Of a stretch of 64,000 bases of DNA, positions 1 to 10,463 are shown piece after piece. The position numbers and the translations under genes were made by a program. The notes under the pieces were generated by a model that saw only the letters and a list, made by a program, of their open reading frames with translations, was not told where the DNA came from and made no database searches. The stretch spans positions 186,001 to 250,000 of the forward strand of contig MU385737.1 of assembly GCA_022497155.1 (NCBI GenBank), given 5' to 3'. How positions within the stretch are numbered: position 1 is the stretch's first letter; each line of letters opens with the position of its first letter. Source of the DNA: Whalleya microplaca (taxonomy: Eukaryota; Ascomycota; Sordariomycetes; Xylariales; Xylariaceae).

Positions 1-380
1 CACAGTGGAGGTCAATGCACGGACCATATGACTGCACGTGACTCATATTGGCAGAATCGGGTATCCACCTGCGTAGTCAGCACAGACTAAAATCCGGGCT
101 AAGATCTGGTCAGCGCTTTGGATCATCGACGCTCTGATTGGACAAAGACAAAGCCGAGGGTAAAGTGGGATTGGATCGTCTCCCATTCCCGAGAATCAAC
201 CAGATCTTCCTCCAACTCTATGAGCGCATAGACAGACAAATCAACCTCATCCAATACATCCATTGCGATAATTACACTACCTACCAATTGACGGCTTCGA
301 CAGCATCACTCGATCGATTCCATTTCCTTCCTTCGAAGAGCCAATTGGAGCAATAGTGGGATAGATACACAACCGCCACG
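1..380 (+). promoter_or_regulatory. SDH3 promoter with several CCAAT boxes
   Basis: This is the non-coding sequence ahead of the SDH3 start codon. CCAAT pentamers occur at 251-255, 284-288 and 341-345, the last inside the palindrome CCAATTGG (341-348). A reverse-strand CCAAT lies at 135-141. CCAAT boxes bind the HAP/CBF complex, which is known to control respiratory genes in fungi. A role here is inferred from motif clustering next to a respiratory gene. Confidence 0.4.
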
Positions 381-1239
381 ATGATCACCCAAAGAGTTGG
401 TGTCCGGGCCCTGCGGCAAGGTTCGTCTCTATCTCCAGCAGGAGGCAGCAGGTGGTGGCTCGGATAGCGAAGGAGATCTAGATATGGATGGTACGCATAT
501 ACTGACACCTCTCTTCATCATAGTAGCCTCCAAGCAGCCCAACGCCTTCTTCTCCCACAACCTCCCACGCCTAGCGCTAGCAGCGAGCACACCAAGCCTA
601 CAGGTCCGGTACGTTCTTCCAAATCCGTCTACTCTACTCCCCAATGCCAGCCGCTATCTCCCGCCTTCCCCTTGCGCCCGGGCTATCTACCTGAATCCCA
701 CAGCGCAATCCCATACACAATGTCCACCACAGCTCCAAGACGAGACAGACAAACAAACAGCTCACTAACACAACCCTCACCACAACAGCGGCGCAGCAAC
801 GCAAAAACTAACCGAACTCGACGCCCAAACCCTCCTCGCAACCCAACGACGCGCGCGGCCCGTGGCCCCCCACCTAACCGTCTACGACTACAACCAAACC
901 TGGCTGGGCGCCTCGATCTGGACGCGCATAACGGGCTCGATCTTCACGGGCGGGCTGTACGTCTTCAGCGCCGCGTACCTGGTGGCGCCGCTCGCGGGCT
1001 GGCACCTGGAGTCCGCGGCGGTGGCGGAGGCGTTCGGCGGGCTGCCCGCGGTGGTCAAGACGGGCGCGAAGTTCCTGGTCGCGTGGCCGTTTGTTTTCCA
1101 CTCCGTTAATGGGTGTCGGCACCTCTTCACGTGGGATTTCTTTGCGCGGGGGTTTAGTAAGAGTTTCATTTATAAGGGCAGTTGGTTTGTCTGGAGTTTG
1201 AGTCTGGTGAGTGCGCTTGGGCTTGCGTTTTTTACGTAG
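381..1239 (+). CDS. SDH3: Succinate dehydrogenase cytochrome b560 subunit (complex II anchor SdhC/Sdh3)
   Basis: This is the membrane anchor of respiratory complex II in the inner mitochondrial membrane, which helps bind heme b and ubiquinone. Three exons join in phase: 381-420, 524-608 and 789-1239, giving 191 residues. The N-terminus is basic and Ser/Ala-rich, as in a mitochondrial targeting peptide. The mature part opens with RPVAPHLTVYDYNQTW, the usual SdhC entry signature. Three hydrophobic segments follow, with the conserved HSVNGCRHLFTWDF stretch (SHxxNGxRHLxWD family motif) before the last one. Length and topology match fungal Sdh3. The gene converges on TAF6. Intron 1 has a weak GTTCGT donor, but only this junction keeps the frame open. 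Confidence 0.93.
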
Positions 1240-1899
1240 AAGAGAGGAAGAGGGAGAGGGAGGTGAGGTGAGGCGAGGTAGATGGCTTGGGGCTGTTCTG
1301 TTCTGGTCTGGTCTGGGCAAGATCAGGTCAGGCCAGATCAGATCAGATGATCTGGTGGTATTAGCATGACTGGGGTATTCAGAAGTTATGGAGATGAACC
1401 GGGAACCCCCAGACCACAAAGACGAGGAAGATAGTAGTCAAAGCTCCCTTGGCCAGTGAAGAGGAACACTTGGACGAGATCACATGCCGAACAAGGATGC
1501 CCACGTCGAGAATACAATATTTGTACAATTTCTTGTGTATATCGGACTGAAAATACCAGTCTATTCTGATTTTTTGCTTCATATCTACCTACCTGTCCGG
1601 ACTGCCCATTATGCATGCATGTTGTGAAAGAACCCCCAGATCTAGCAATATCATTATGCCATCTACCCAGCGTAGATACTGTAGGCAACCGTAGCCATAA
1701 AACGCCAGTACGCCAATTGCGCCTCGTAATAACCAGCCGGGTATTGACCGAAACACCTGCCATCGTGCCTGAAGAAGAACAACGACCAAAATCCCAAAGA
1801 CGGGGAGGGGGAGGGCGGCACACCAATACAACCAACGAGCTAGGTAGGTAGCTAGCTAGCTTATTACGCAAACTGCGCAGCGCGCAACATGCCTCTCTC
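1240..1899. other. Convergent intergenic region between SDH3 and TAF6
   Basis: This stretch holds the 3' flanks of two convergent genes. Short direct repeats of GATCAG/GGTCAG occur at about 1317-1350. No conserved coding sequence or RNA gene is recognised. Confidence 0.5.
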
Positions 1900-3402
1900 C
1901 TACTGGAAGTTCCTCGCGTCCAGCACGGCCTGGTTGAGCCGATGATCGCCGAGCCGGACGATGCGCTCGCCGACGATATCGCCCACGAACGCCTTGACCT
2001 GCGCGGCCTCGGCCTCGCTGACGCCGTTGGCGCCGTTGGCCATGGGAAAGTCCTCGCTGGCAAGCGGCTGGATGGCCTTGAGGATGCCCCCCACAAGGGT
2101 CTCGAAGTCGGTGCGGGCGGCCTCGCCGCGGTCGCGCAGCGGCGCCAGCATGCCCATCTCGAAGTCCTTGAGGTTCGAGAGCACGAGCACCTTGACGACG
2201 TCGGCGCCGCCGGCGGCCGCCATGCCGCAGATGGCGCCGTACCAGACCGCGGGCGGGAAGGACGGGTTGAGGAAGTTCTTCAGGCAGGTGCGCACGAGCT
2301 TGGGCCGCAGCATCTTGTTGGTCTCCGAGTACTTGCGCGCGATCTGCCCTATCAGCGTCGCGGCGAACTCCCGGAGCTGGTACTGCTCCTTGATGGCGTC
2401 GAGGCCGCTCTCGGACCCGATCTTGCGGCCCAGCAGACAGGTCAGCACGGGGGCGCAGAGGGCGCTCGCGTAGGGCGCGAGGAAGATGTGCTCGTTGCGG
2501 ATCAGGGCGTTGGTTAGCTCCATCATCTGTCGCAGGACGAAGTTATCGTCGAGATGGTGCGTGACTTGGTTGTTGACGAAATTGACAAAGTAAGGTATGA
2601 GTTGATGGATGCCCGGCTCCGAGCTGATGGATTCGAGGGCGGCCTCGCGCAATCGCTGGACTTCGGGATCCGGGTTGTCATCCATCAGAGCAGCTTGTAT
2701 CTTCTCGAAGTATAGAATCTGTTCCTGGGATACGACGTGCTTGACGGCCGGCTTGAAGTTCGGGTTATCATGTCCAGATAGAGCGGAAAGGGCGGGATTG
2801 GCACCGGGGCCCTTGGGTAGAAGGTCTTGCGACCGCGACTCGGCCGTGGTCGGATTCTGAGGAATGGTAGGCTGAACACCTTCGACAGCGAGCCAATGTG
2901 CTGTGGAGTTTTAGTATACATTTCGATGTCTAGAATCGTTGTGCTTATGAAGAAACCACATACCTGTGAAGCTTGCATCGCGAGGCACCTTGGGCAACGG
3001 CGCGTTGATCAGCTTTTCGAAATCCACCTCTTCATCTTCGATGTAGAACAACGGCTGTCCGGGTCCCAAGCTTGCCTCCCCATACCTCAACGGTCGCGTG
3101 GAATCGTACCCGTAGAGCGGCTCCACATCCAGCACACGTAACGCTTGGGAGACATCCTGGACCGTCATCGTTGTACGTCTCGCATGTCGCATAAACCGTA
3201 GGGCTTCAACAAGAATCTGGCCGATACGGTACTCCACATCCTGTGCGAGCACACGCAATGATTCGTCGCTTAAACTGAGAATACCGACAGCCTCGGCAGC
3301 ATCCTTCACATTTTCCGGGTTCCAGAGAAGTCGAGGTTCAGTGCTAGGGCCTTTATTGGTGGCATCCTGAGCAGATGCACGCGCGTCTCGGTTCGCTGCC
3401 AT
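1900..3402 (-). CDS. TAF6: TFIID/SAGA subunit TAF6
   Basis: This is a TBP-associated factor of TFIID and SAGA that pairs with TAF9 through an H4-like histone fold. Two exons (3402-2964 and 2900-1900) are joined by a 63-nt intron and give 479 residues. The histone fold lies at about residues 28-95 ([20 protein letters not shown] onward). The intron falls exactly inside the family motif that reads [11 protein letters not shown] after splicing, followed by VQPTIPQNP. The C-terminal half is the HEAT-repeat TAF6 domain, with [15 protein letters not shown] and [18 protein letters not shown] visible. The length is typical of fungal TAF6. The long 5' region is shared with the divergent zinc-cluster gene. 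Confidence 0.96.
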
Positions 3403-4774
3403 ACTGACCGAGGCTCGGAAGGAGGTGAGAAGGCGAGAATTTGTAGATGTGGTGTATTTGGCACGACTATAGAGCAGGAGCCTAGGTAATTAAACAGGAT
3501 TGTAATACCGGTGAAGGATACCAGAGAATCTGCGATGATGACAGAGAAGATATAGGAGGCAGTAGAGTTTGTCTCTCAATAGGTCTCGGGGAAACTATGG
3601 AGTCGGGTTGACGGCTATTGTATTATTGATATTTTGGATTGGTGTTTCCGTAGTTGCGGTCTCGTCTCGAATGATGCTATGGTCGTAGGAAGTCGAGGTT
3701 GTCAGAAGACAGGGCGCAAGCATCACCAGTTGCAACTTTTCTAGATGCTCCAGGACGGCTGTAGTCGAAGCCGAGGTTGTAGACGAGCGGCTGATGAGGA
3801 GATACGATACAACAAGTGTGTCGGAGACAACCTCATAACCTGCGTATCAAGATGGAAGACAGGTTGGTATGTAGATTGATTGATGGAATATGGTTGGTGG
3901 TTCGGCTGTGGGCCCGTTCCCACGATTGAGGCTATTGGCAATAATTATGTAGGTGTATTCCGTAGGCGATGCAGGTTGAAGGGACAAGGCTGACGATAGA
4001 AAGTTTGAGTTACGACAGAGCACAGGTACACTTGGGTAAATAGTCCGTGCGCCGTGCGCCGTGCGCCATGCACCAGGCGGCGCACCATTTAGCCCAGTTA
4101 AACAGTTGTAATGTATAGAATTAGATAATAATTAACAATAACTCTTACGTCATTCCTTTTTCTGGTACGAGTACCTACATCAGAACTTCGAGTGGAGGAC
4201 AGCCCGACTTCAAATTGGGGAAGCTCAGCTAGTCCCACTTAATAAGCACAGTTTCGTGGATTATGTAATCCGTAAGTACCTAGGTACTCAATTACCCCTC
4301 GCTCATCATGATTATGTAGTTTCAGCTACTTAATACCAACGACACATCAACCACTCCATAGAATTACCACGTCTCATCAGTCTAAGATGGACAATCAGTA
4401 TGATTATGTGTTGCACAGGTCAGCATAGCAAAGTCAAGCGGTAGCAGTCCAGGTGGCAGTGAAAACCTAGCCAGTCGACTTTGTGGCGCCGGGCGGAACT
4501 ATGTAGCCATGAAGGGAGTATACATCAATCAATAAACAAGCTCTGAAGTCACCGGTCCAATGTATTCGCCTCCTCACCGAACGCTCGGGGAGGCGATATA
4601 TCCATATGTAGTCAACGATGATGTTGTGTTCCGCTGTCTCGGTCTCGCTTTCAACATCTTCCATCAATTTTCATCATTTTTATCTTGCCTTCCACGAGCG
4701 TATCTAAATGATGTATTATATACTCTCTGTCCTCTACTTGAGATGACAACAACATTTACTGTCACATTATCACA
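3403..4774. promoter_or_regulatory. Divergent intergenic region between TAF6 and the zinc-cluster gene
   Basis: This 1.37-kb non-coding region separates divergent genes and should hold both promoters. It contains the GTGCGCC-rich repeat at 4035-4101, which has an inverted relative near 13.6 kb. No conserved ORF was found. Confidence 0.5.
4035..4101. repeat. GTGCGCC-rich repeat with an inverted relative at 13622-13671
   Basis: Three tandem GTGCGCC units are followed by GCGCACCATTTAGCCCAGTT. Read on the other strand this begins AACTGGGCTAAATGGTGCGCC, nearly the same as the start of the repeat at 13622-13671. Both copies end in an ACTATYTACCC motif. The two copies lie in opposite orientation about 9.5 kb apart. 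Origin is unknown; a small decayed mobile element is possible. Confidence 0.5.
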
Positions 4775-6983
4775 ATGGGAACAGTATATAGACCGATTCA
4801 GCCTGCGCTACCATCCGACCATGGCGACGGTGGACAGGGCTTCGGACAGCCTGTGTCGACCCAGGGGAAGAGGGCGCAGGTAACCAGAGCAGCTTGCACA
4901 GCATGCCGGAAGAGGAAGACGAAAGTGTGTTGCCTGAAACCCGGGATCCCATCGAGCAAGCTAATGTTCTTGTCCAGTGTGATGGTGGACGACCAACGTG
5001 TAGCAAATGCGCCAAATATGATTTTGAGTGTGTCTACGAGGTCAATGCCGGAGAGTCGCGAGCGCAGGGCATCCGCAGAGTCAACAAACAACTCCAGGGG
5101 GAGCTCGATGCCACCAAGCAGGTACTCGGCCAGTTAGGCTCAGGCTCAGAAGCCGAGAAGGCACGGATCCTGGCACGTCTAGCTGGTGGTGAACAGGCGG
5201 AAGACATTGCCCAACTCGCAAACAGCGATGAGCAACTTGCTCTCCCGTCAAGCTCGAAGATTGGAGATGGAAGTCAAGGTGAGTAGGGACGCATGTGAGC
5301 CTTGGCGCGGGACTGGACTGTGTAAGAGACTAATAGCATCATAGTAGTTGAGCAGCTGAGTACAATCTCCGCGACACAACATGACCCACTGCAAGATAGT
5401 GCATCTGCTTGGCAAGGGGAGCAGGGACCTTCGTTATCACCGTTGCATAGCCCTACGAGTCAAGCAAGCGAGCTTGACCTTCTAGATAGCGACTGGCCTA
5501 TGATTGATGACGATCTGACGGTATGGATTTTCAAACACATGGTCTATTTCAACTAACATACACGGGTTTTAGACAGCAGTTGAAGGTATTGGCGACTCTT
5601 TTCTGCAGCCCGATGAGACAAGCCTTTTCCTTACCCCTACTAGTATTCAAGATACTACGACAGAAGGGTTGCTGTCATACAGCCCAGAGCTTCCCGTCGG
5701 CTCACCGGAAGCTTCTACAGCTGGGGCTGGAAAATCTAAATTCTTGCCACCGTTATTCAAGCGTGAGGAGTACCTTCTAGGTATGGTTGGAAGCCGACGG
5801 GACATGTCTGTTGGATCTGAAACGGTAGACCCCAAAGTCCTCCAACATACCACAGACGAGGAGTTCGAAGAAATTGAGGAAGCATCTACTGCTCTTACAG
5901 AAATCCATAAACTTGATCTGTCTAGCACACCCCTGAACTCACGTCAGGCCATGGACACGAAAATAAGAGTTCATCCGAACCTTCAAAAGCTTCTTGGTAG
6001 TCTTCCATTCTACCGCAATGTTCCGTCAAACACTTTCTCTTCTGTTCGACCAGATTCTCCGGCTCGGAATGATTCTGTGCCAACCTGGGCTGTGATGACC
6101 ACCAATACCAAACCGGGCTTCGGACGGATGCGTGAAGCGTTCACCGACATCTACAACGAAGCCACGGCCTTACTCCGAGACGGAACGTCGCTAGACGACG
6201 TTACTGGCGCGCATCCAAATATTGCAGCCCTGTATGACATCGAAGAGTATGAAAGATCATCGCTGCTGTCTAGATGGGCTGCTCGCATGGTGTATAGCAT
6301 CAAGCTTAAAGGTTAGTGCACGCCCCTGCTAACCCACCAACCCTATTCTATATGCCAGAGTAAACCTGTGTCAACCATTGTAGAGAAAGAGTACTTATTG
6401 ATAAGCTTCCAGGCTACGGGTTTACCTGCTTTGCATCCATGTATACGTTCTGGTACATTATGCGATGGATGATATCGCCATCTCCGGAGACGTACGAGGT
6501 GATACCGGAGTGGCTTCGACCGACGTAAGAGCCTCCTCAACCAGCCCTCAAGACTTTCCTTCTACTTCACCATTTACTAACCACAAGCCTAATAACTACC
6601 TACAGGCCCAATCAGCTCGTCATGCCGCACATAAACTTCATCGACTTCCTGATCTGGCCCGCGTTCCGCGAGCTCGCCGTCCAGATCCCCGCCATGCAAG
6701 AACACATGGGCTGGCTGATGGACATGTCCATCTACATGCAGTGCCGCTGGGCCTACCGCACCGAAGAGGCGCTATACCTGAACCCGCTTACGGGGTTCAC
6801 GGACCTGACTGATGCGGCGAAGGTAACTCACTCACTGCCTTCCTATCCTGTGATCGAAGTGTGCTCGTATATATGCTAACGGTTGCGCAGGAGTGTATGC
6901 GGACGTTGCAGAATTGGTCCGTGGGGCCCACGTTCCGGACATATGTGCCGAACGCGGATGCGTATGTGAATATTAGGATATAG
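4775..6983 (+). CDS. Zn(II)2Cys6 transcription factor with C-terminal DUF3425-like domain
   Basis: This is a predicted nuclear fungal transcription regulator. Seven exons join in phase: 4775-4924, 4978-5278, 5348-5520, 5573-6311, 6413-6524, 6606-6822 and 6891-6983, giving 594 residues. The binuclear zinc cluster uses Cys41, 44, 51, 58, 61 and 68 (CTACRKRKTK, intron, CDGGRPTCSKC). The first intron splits the cluster, which is common in this family. A short Q/E/L-rich linker follows, then an acidic Ser/Thr-rich middle. The C-terminus carries RWMISPSPETYEVIPEWLRP and PHINFIDFLIWPAFRELAVQ, which fit DUF3425 (usually found with bZIP domains). Exon 5 start (6413) was chosen because it restores the family sequence. 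Target genes are unknown. Confidence 0.88.
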
Positions 6984-8687
6984 GGGTTATGACTACCTAA
7001 GGCTGCATGGGCTTGGTGTTTGATATTTTCAATGGTGTACCTAATCAGTTTTTGTTGGCCGTGTCACCAGTTAAGCCAGCCAACTAGCATAATCGGTCAA
7101 GAATGCCTTCCGCTTAGGAATGGGGTTTGTTATACTACGTAAGGGGGGTATGGGGGCCGAAGGGTAAATGCCTCTTAAAAATTACTAGAATAGCTTTACT
7201 TAGCATCCCGGTGAATGTTAAGCCTGATTTTTGGAAGGCCTTCACTATCCGCCCCAGTGCCCCCTATACCCCCCTACAACAACCCCTATCTTTAAACAGA
7301 CTTCATTAGCACTGGAACAAAAGGCTCTAGGTATAAATGTCGGACGGCCCTTAAAAAGGTATCATCCGGCTTGAAATTTCTTCATATAACGTCACCTTTA
7401 AAACTATTATTGGCTTTTAACACCATCGCATGTATGTCTTAGATCCAGGATGCTGAAGGAACAGGAAAAGGTGACACAAAGAAACTAAGAGATTAAATGT
7501 CTCAGTTGGCATAGTAAGCTGTCTAAAAAGCCAACTAATAAGCTAGAATCTCGTCATTCCCCCCATGTGTAACTTGGTCGACTACATTTTGATTTGCTTA
7601 AATGCAACCTGCAGAATTTCAAAGTATCAGCAGCAAGTAGCTACTCCTCATTCTGTTCATGGATAAAGCCTGTCATTATATATAGTAATATTGGACAGTG
7701 TATTTCGTAGTCTAATCAAGATGAAGTACTTAACCACACCCTATCAAATAAATAATACTACATAATCTTTACGAAACTCTCAAATCCCACCTGTGCTACT
7801 TTGTGTACTACAATTTGGTTTGAGAAATTTATCCTTCATACTGATAATCAATATTCATAGGATGTAGGAAAGGAGTACAGTATCTCAGCTGTGCAAGGAT
7901 CTCACACCGATATCTAGGCAGTATGGTGGAATTTAAGTATGCGTGACGATGAAAATAAACAGCCACACAACTTATCCAATTACAGCTGAATTCTTCAACA
8001 CATATGCCGCTTTCTCGGCGAGAACAGATTACGGGCTTAAATTCCGATGCTCCAGGCTCCCTCGAGTGCAACAGAGAAGCAGGTTATGGCAGTCAGCACC
8101 CTGTTTAAGCCACCGATATAGTGAAAGGGAAGGAAGGACCTACAGGCAAGACGATAGTTATCTTGTGGCCCTATATATTCTTCACTCCAGTAATATACAA
8201 TTTACTGCTTGATTGAGAGTATAAATTAAGGATGATGTTGAGATGAGGAACTCATGAAAGGAAAATAACCTATAAGAAGGGGACACATGGAGGCTCAGGA
8301 GCAGGTTCTAACACCTAATTAAGACCCGTGAGATCTCCATTTGGGTTAGGGATGCCCGCGTACCGATTTGTGTCATCCTTTCAGGTCGTATTGGTTTGAT
8401 GTATAACACACCTAGGTGTGGTTAGTTCTTCATCAGCTTTCATCAAATTGTTAATATAATAACTAGGTCTCCTTGAGCTGCGTTTGCATGTTTATATTTC
8501 TGAAAAATATGAAATTAAAGTTCAATCAGCCTGTGAAAGGCCATACAAGATTAACTTTAGAAGAAAAGTTATAGCAACTCTTTATAGCTCGACAACACAT
8601 GTATAGCTGAGGTAGTCTGTTGCAAAGAGGAGACTAAACACCTCCTGTATTTCTGGCTGATGTAAGAGCGGGTACAGTGTCTGCACC
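6984..8687. other. AT-rich gene-free stretch
   Basis: About 1.7 kb of AT-rich DNA with only short unsupported reading frames. No recognisable domain, tRNA or clear terminal repeat was seen. Confidence 0.45.
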
Positions 8688-9686
8688 TTAGCTCTCATCT
8701 TCATTTTGGACGACTTGCTGCAATGAATCGACGGAAAGTCTCCCTGAAGCTGTCCCAGGAGGATGCAGGTAACGTGGGAGTACCACCACCGGGCTCCCTG
8801 TGGTAGTAAAGACAATGAGCGGCTTGATCTTGCGGCAGTCGCGCTTATAACGCCATTCCCCTAAATAATCGCGGACTTGGCAAAAGACCGAAATCAGATC
8901 TATCACTCTGATTTGCCTCGTTGTTAGAACACAAGACGTACTCCTCGGGTATATAAGGGATTCGTACATAATTGGTACCCAGAGGATAACGAGCTGTAGT
9001 GAAATTGTAACAAACTCATTTATCCTTGCGAACTCATAACTCTCCAATAGGAAGGTATTAATGGTATCCACGAATGAATAAAGATGAATAGCGAGGAAGA
9101 GGAGCTCAACAACTGTAGATGTCTCCAAGGGAATCCCAAAGCGCCAGGTGAGTGCGTAAATAGAACTGACCAAGTCCCAGAAGCTCACAGAGCATATCTA
9201 GCAGCTGTTACCACATTTTCGATTGTATGGAGACCGGATGACAGTACATACACCTAATAATGTAGGGATGTTACTGAGGTGACCCGGTAAGTAAATGAAC
9301 CAAGAGGAGAGATATATCAAGCTCGATAGTAGCCGTGTGACCCGCAAGAAGCCTACTTTATAGTACCATCGATCCCGTGGCAATGTTTGCTTCTTTTCCA
9401 TGAATTTCTTGTCGTAAGAAATATCTTGAATACGATGTATATCGGTTTGGATCAATGGCCTTGCACCAGACTCGCAGTGGGTCGCCATCTGACCACTTCT
9501 CTCGTGATCGGCATCGGATAATGCGCCTATATTATCGCCATGGGTCGTGGGGCTTGAATCTGGCACGATAGATGCCTCGTCATATATACCTGATGTTTGG
9601 GAAATGGCATCACGAAAAAATGGGCAAGGGTCAGGATCGGAATCCGCAATAGGTTGGAGAGATGGGTGTACGCCTACAAATGCCAT
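8688..9686 (-). CDS. Hypothetical multi-pass membrane protein (two exons)
   Basis: No named family is recognised. Two open stretches in the same frame (9686-9252 and 9197-8688) are separated by a 54-nt segment that holds the only intervening stop and looks like an intron: GTATGT donor, GGTAAC branch-like element, CTAG acceptor. Splicing keeps phase and gives 314 residues. The first 100 residues are polar and acidic. Hydrophobic helices follow, near VTRLLSSLIYLSSWFIYL, then VVELLFLAIHLYSFVDTI, then FVTISLQLVILWVPIM, then a basic cytosolic-type tail (GEWRYKRDCRKIK). It is divergent from the DUF6536 gene. Length and intron support a real gene, but no homology could be recalled. Confidence 0.5.
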
Positions 9687-10463
9687 CGTGAATAGTAAGG
9701 TTCTGTTTCAATGTGTTAATCAAAGATTTCGAACTGAAAAGTAAGGATGGGACAGCTTATATGGCAATGGGGGACAAAGGGATTATTCTCGAGATAAGGC
9801 TAGCGCAAACCCTCGGGATTACCAGATATGTACGAAGTATGTATATATGTATATTTAAATCACGATTTCAGTCTGGGGCTGAGATTCATGGTCGTTGACA
9901 ATATATTCTACAAGAAACATGAATTATCAAGGATGGCGTGGCGAAGTGTCACGGGCGACCTGTCACAGATGGGGTAGTTGACTAGTAAAATAACACACAA
10001 TCTTTCTGCTAAGACGCCCATTATACCTAGAGACGCCGTGAATAGCCCGAGATTTGGAGGCGCAGCAAGTTACGCACATGTACATCTACTGCCTGTGTTG
10101 CTCATGGATCCTTTGTAATCAGGGCTGTCAGGCAGTCAGGGTACCTTACTGAGCAGCTGAGGTGTTTCCAAAGTATTGTAGTGAGGTGATACATACCGTA
10201 TTCCAAGACATGTCGGGGTTTTGGGTATAATATACCGGTGTCATCACTATGTTTTAAACGCTCACTTGAAAGGCCCACAGTCAGGCTTTGTGGTAAATCA
10301 TTCCCACCATTCAACAACAAGGCATCGCCAAAGTCTTTTGCTTTAAAACTTGCTCCTCTCAGTCTCTCCGAGCAACTCAACTTTCTAGCGTATATTTCAA
10401 AATTCCATACCATCTACGTAAGATATTTAACGTTACTAACCTTCAACGCATTTCAAGAGCCCA
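9687..10463. promoter_or_regulatory. Divergent promoter region
   Basis: This 777-bp non-coding segment lies between two divergent membrane-protein genes and probably holds both promoters. No specific regulatory motif stood out. Confidence 0.4.

Noticed and set aside
1942..2517. A 191-codon plus-strand frame opposite TAF6
   Set aside because: It is a shadow of the G+C-rich TAF6 exon; TAF6 family sequence is clear on the minus strand.
6341..6412. Alternative acceptors at 6358 and 6382 for exon 5 of the zinc-cluster gene
   Set aside because: They give stops or a frame that does not lead into the conserved FTCFASMYTFWYIMRWM region; 6413 does.
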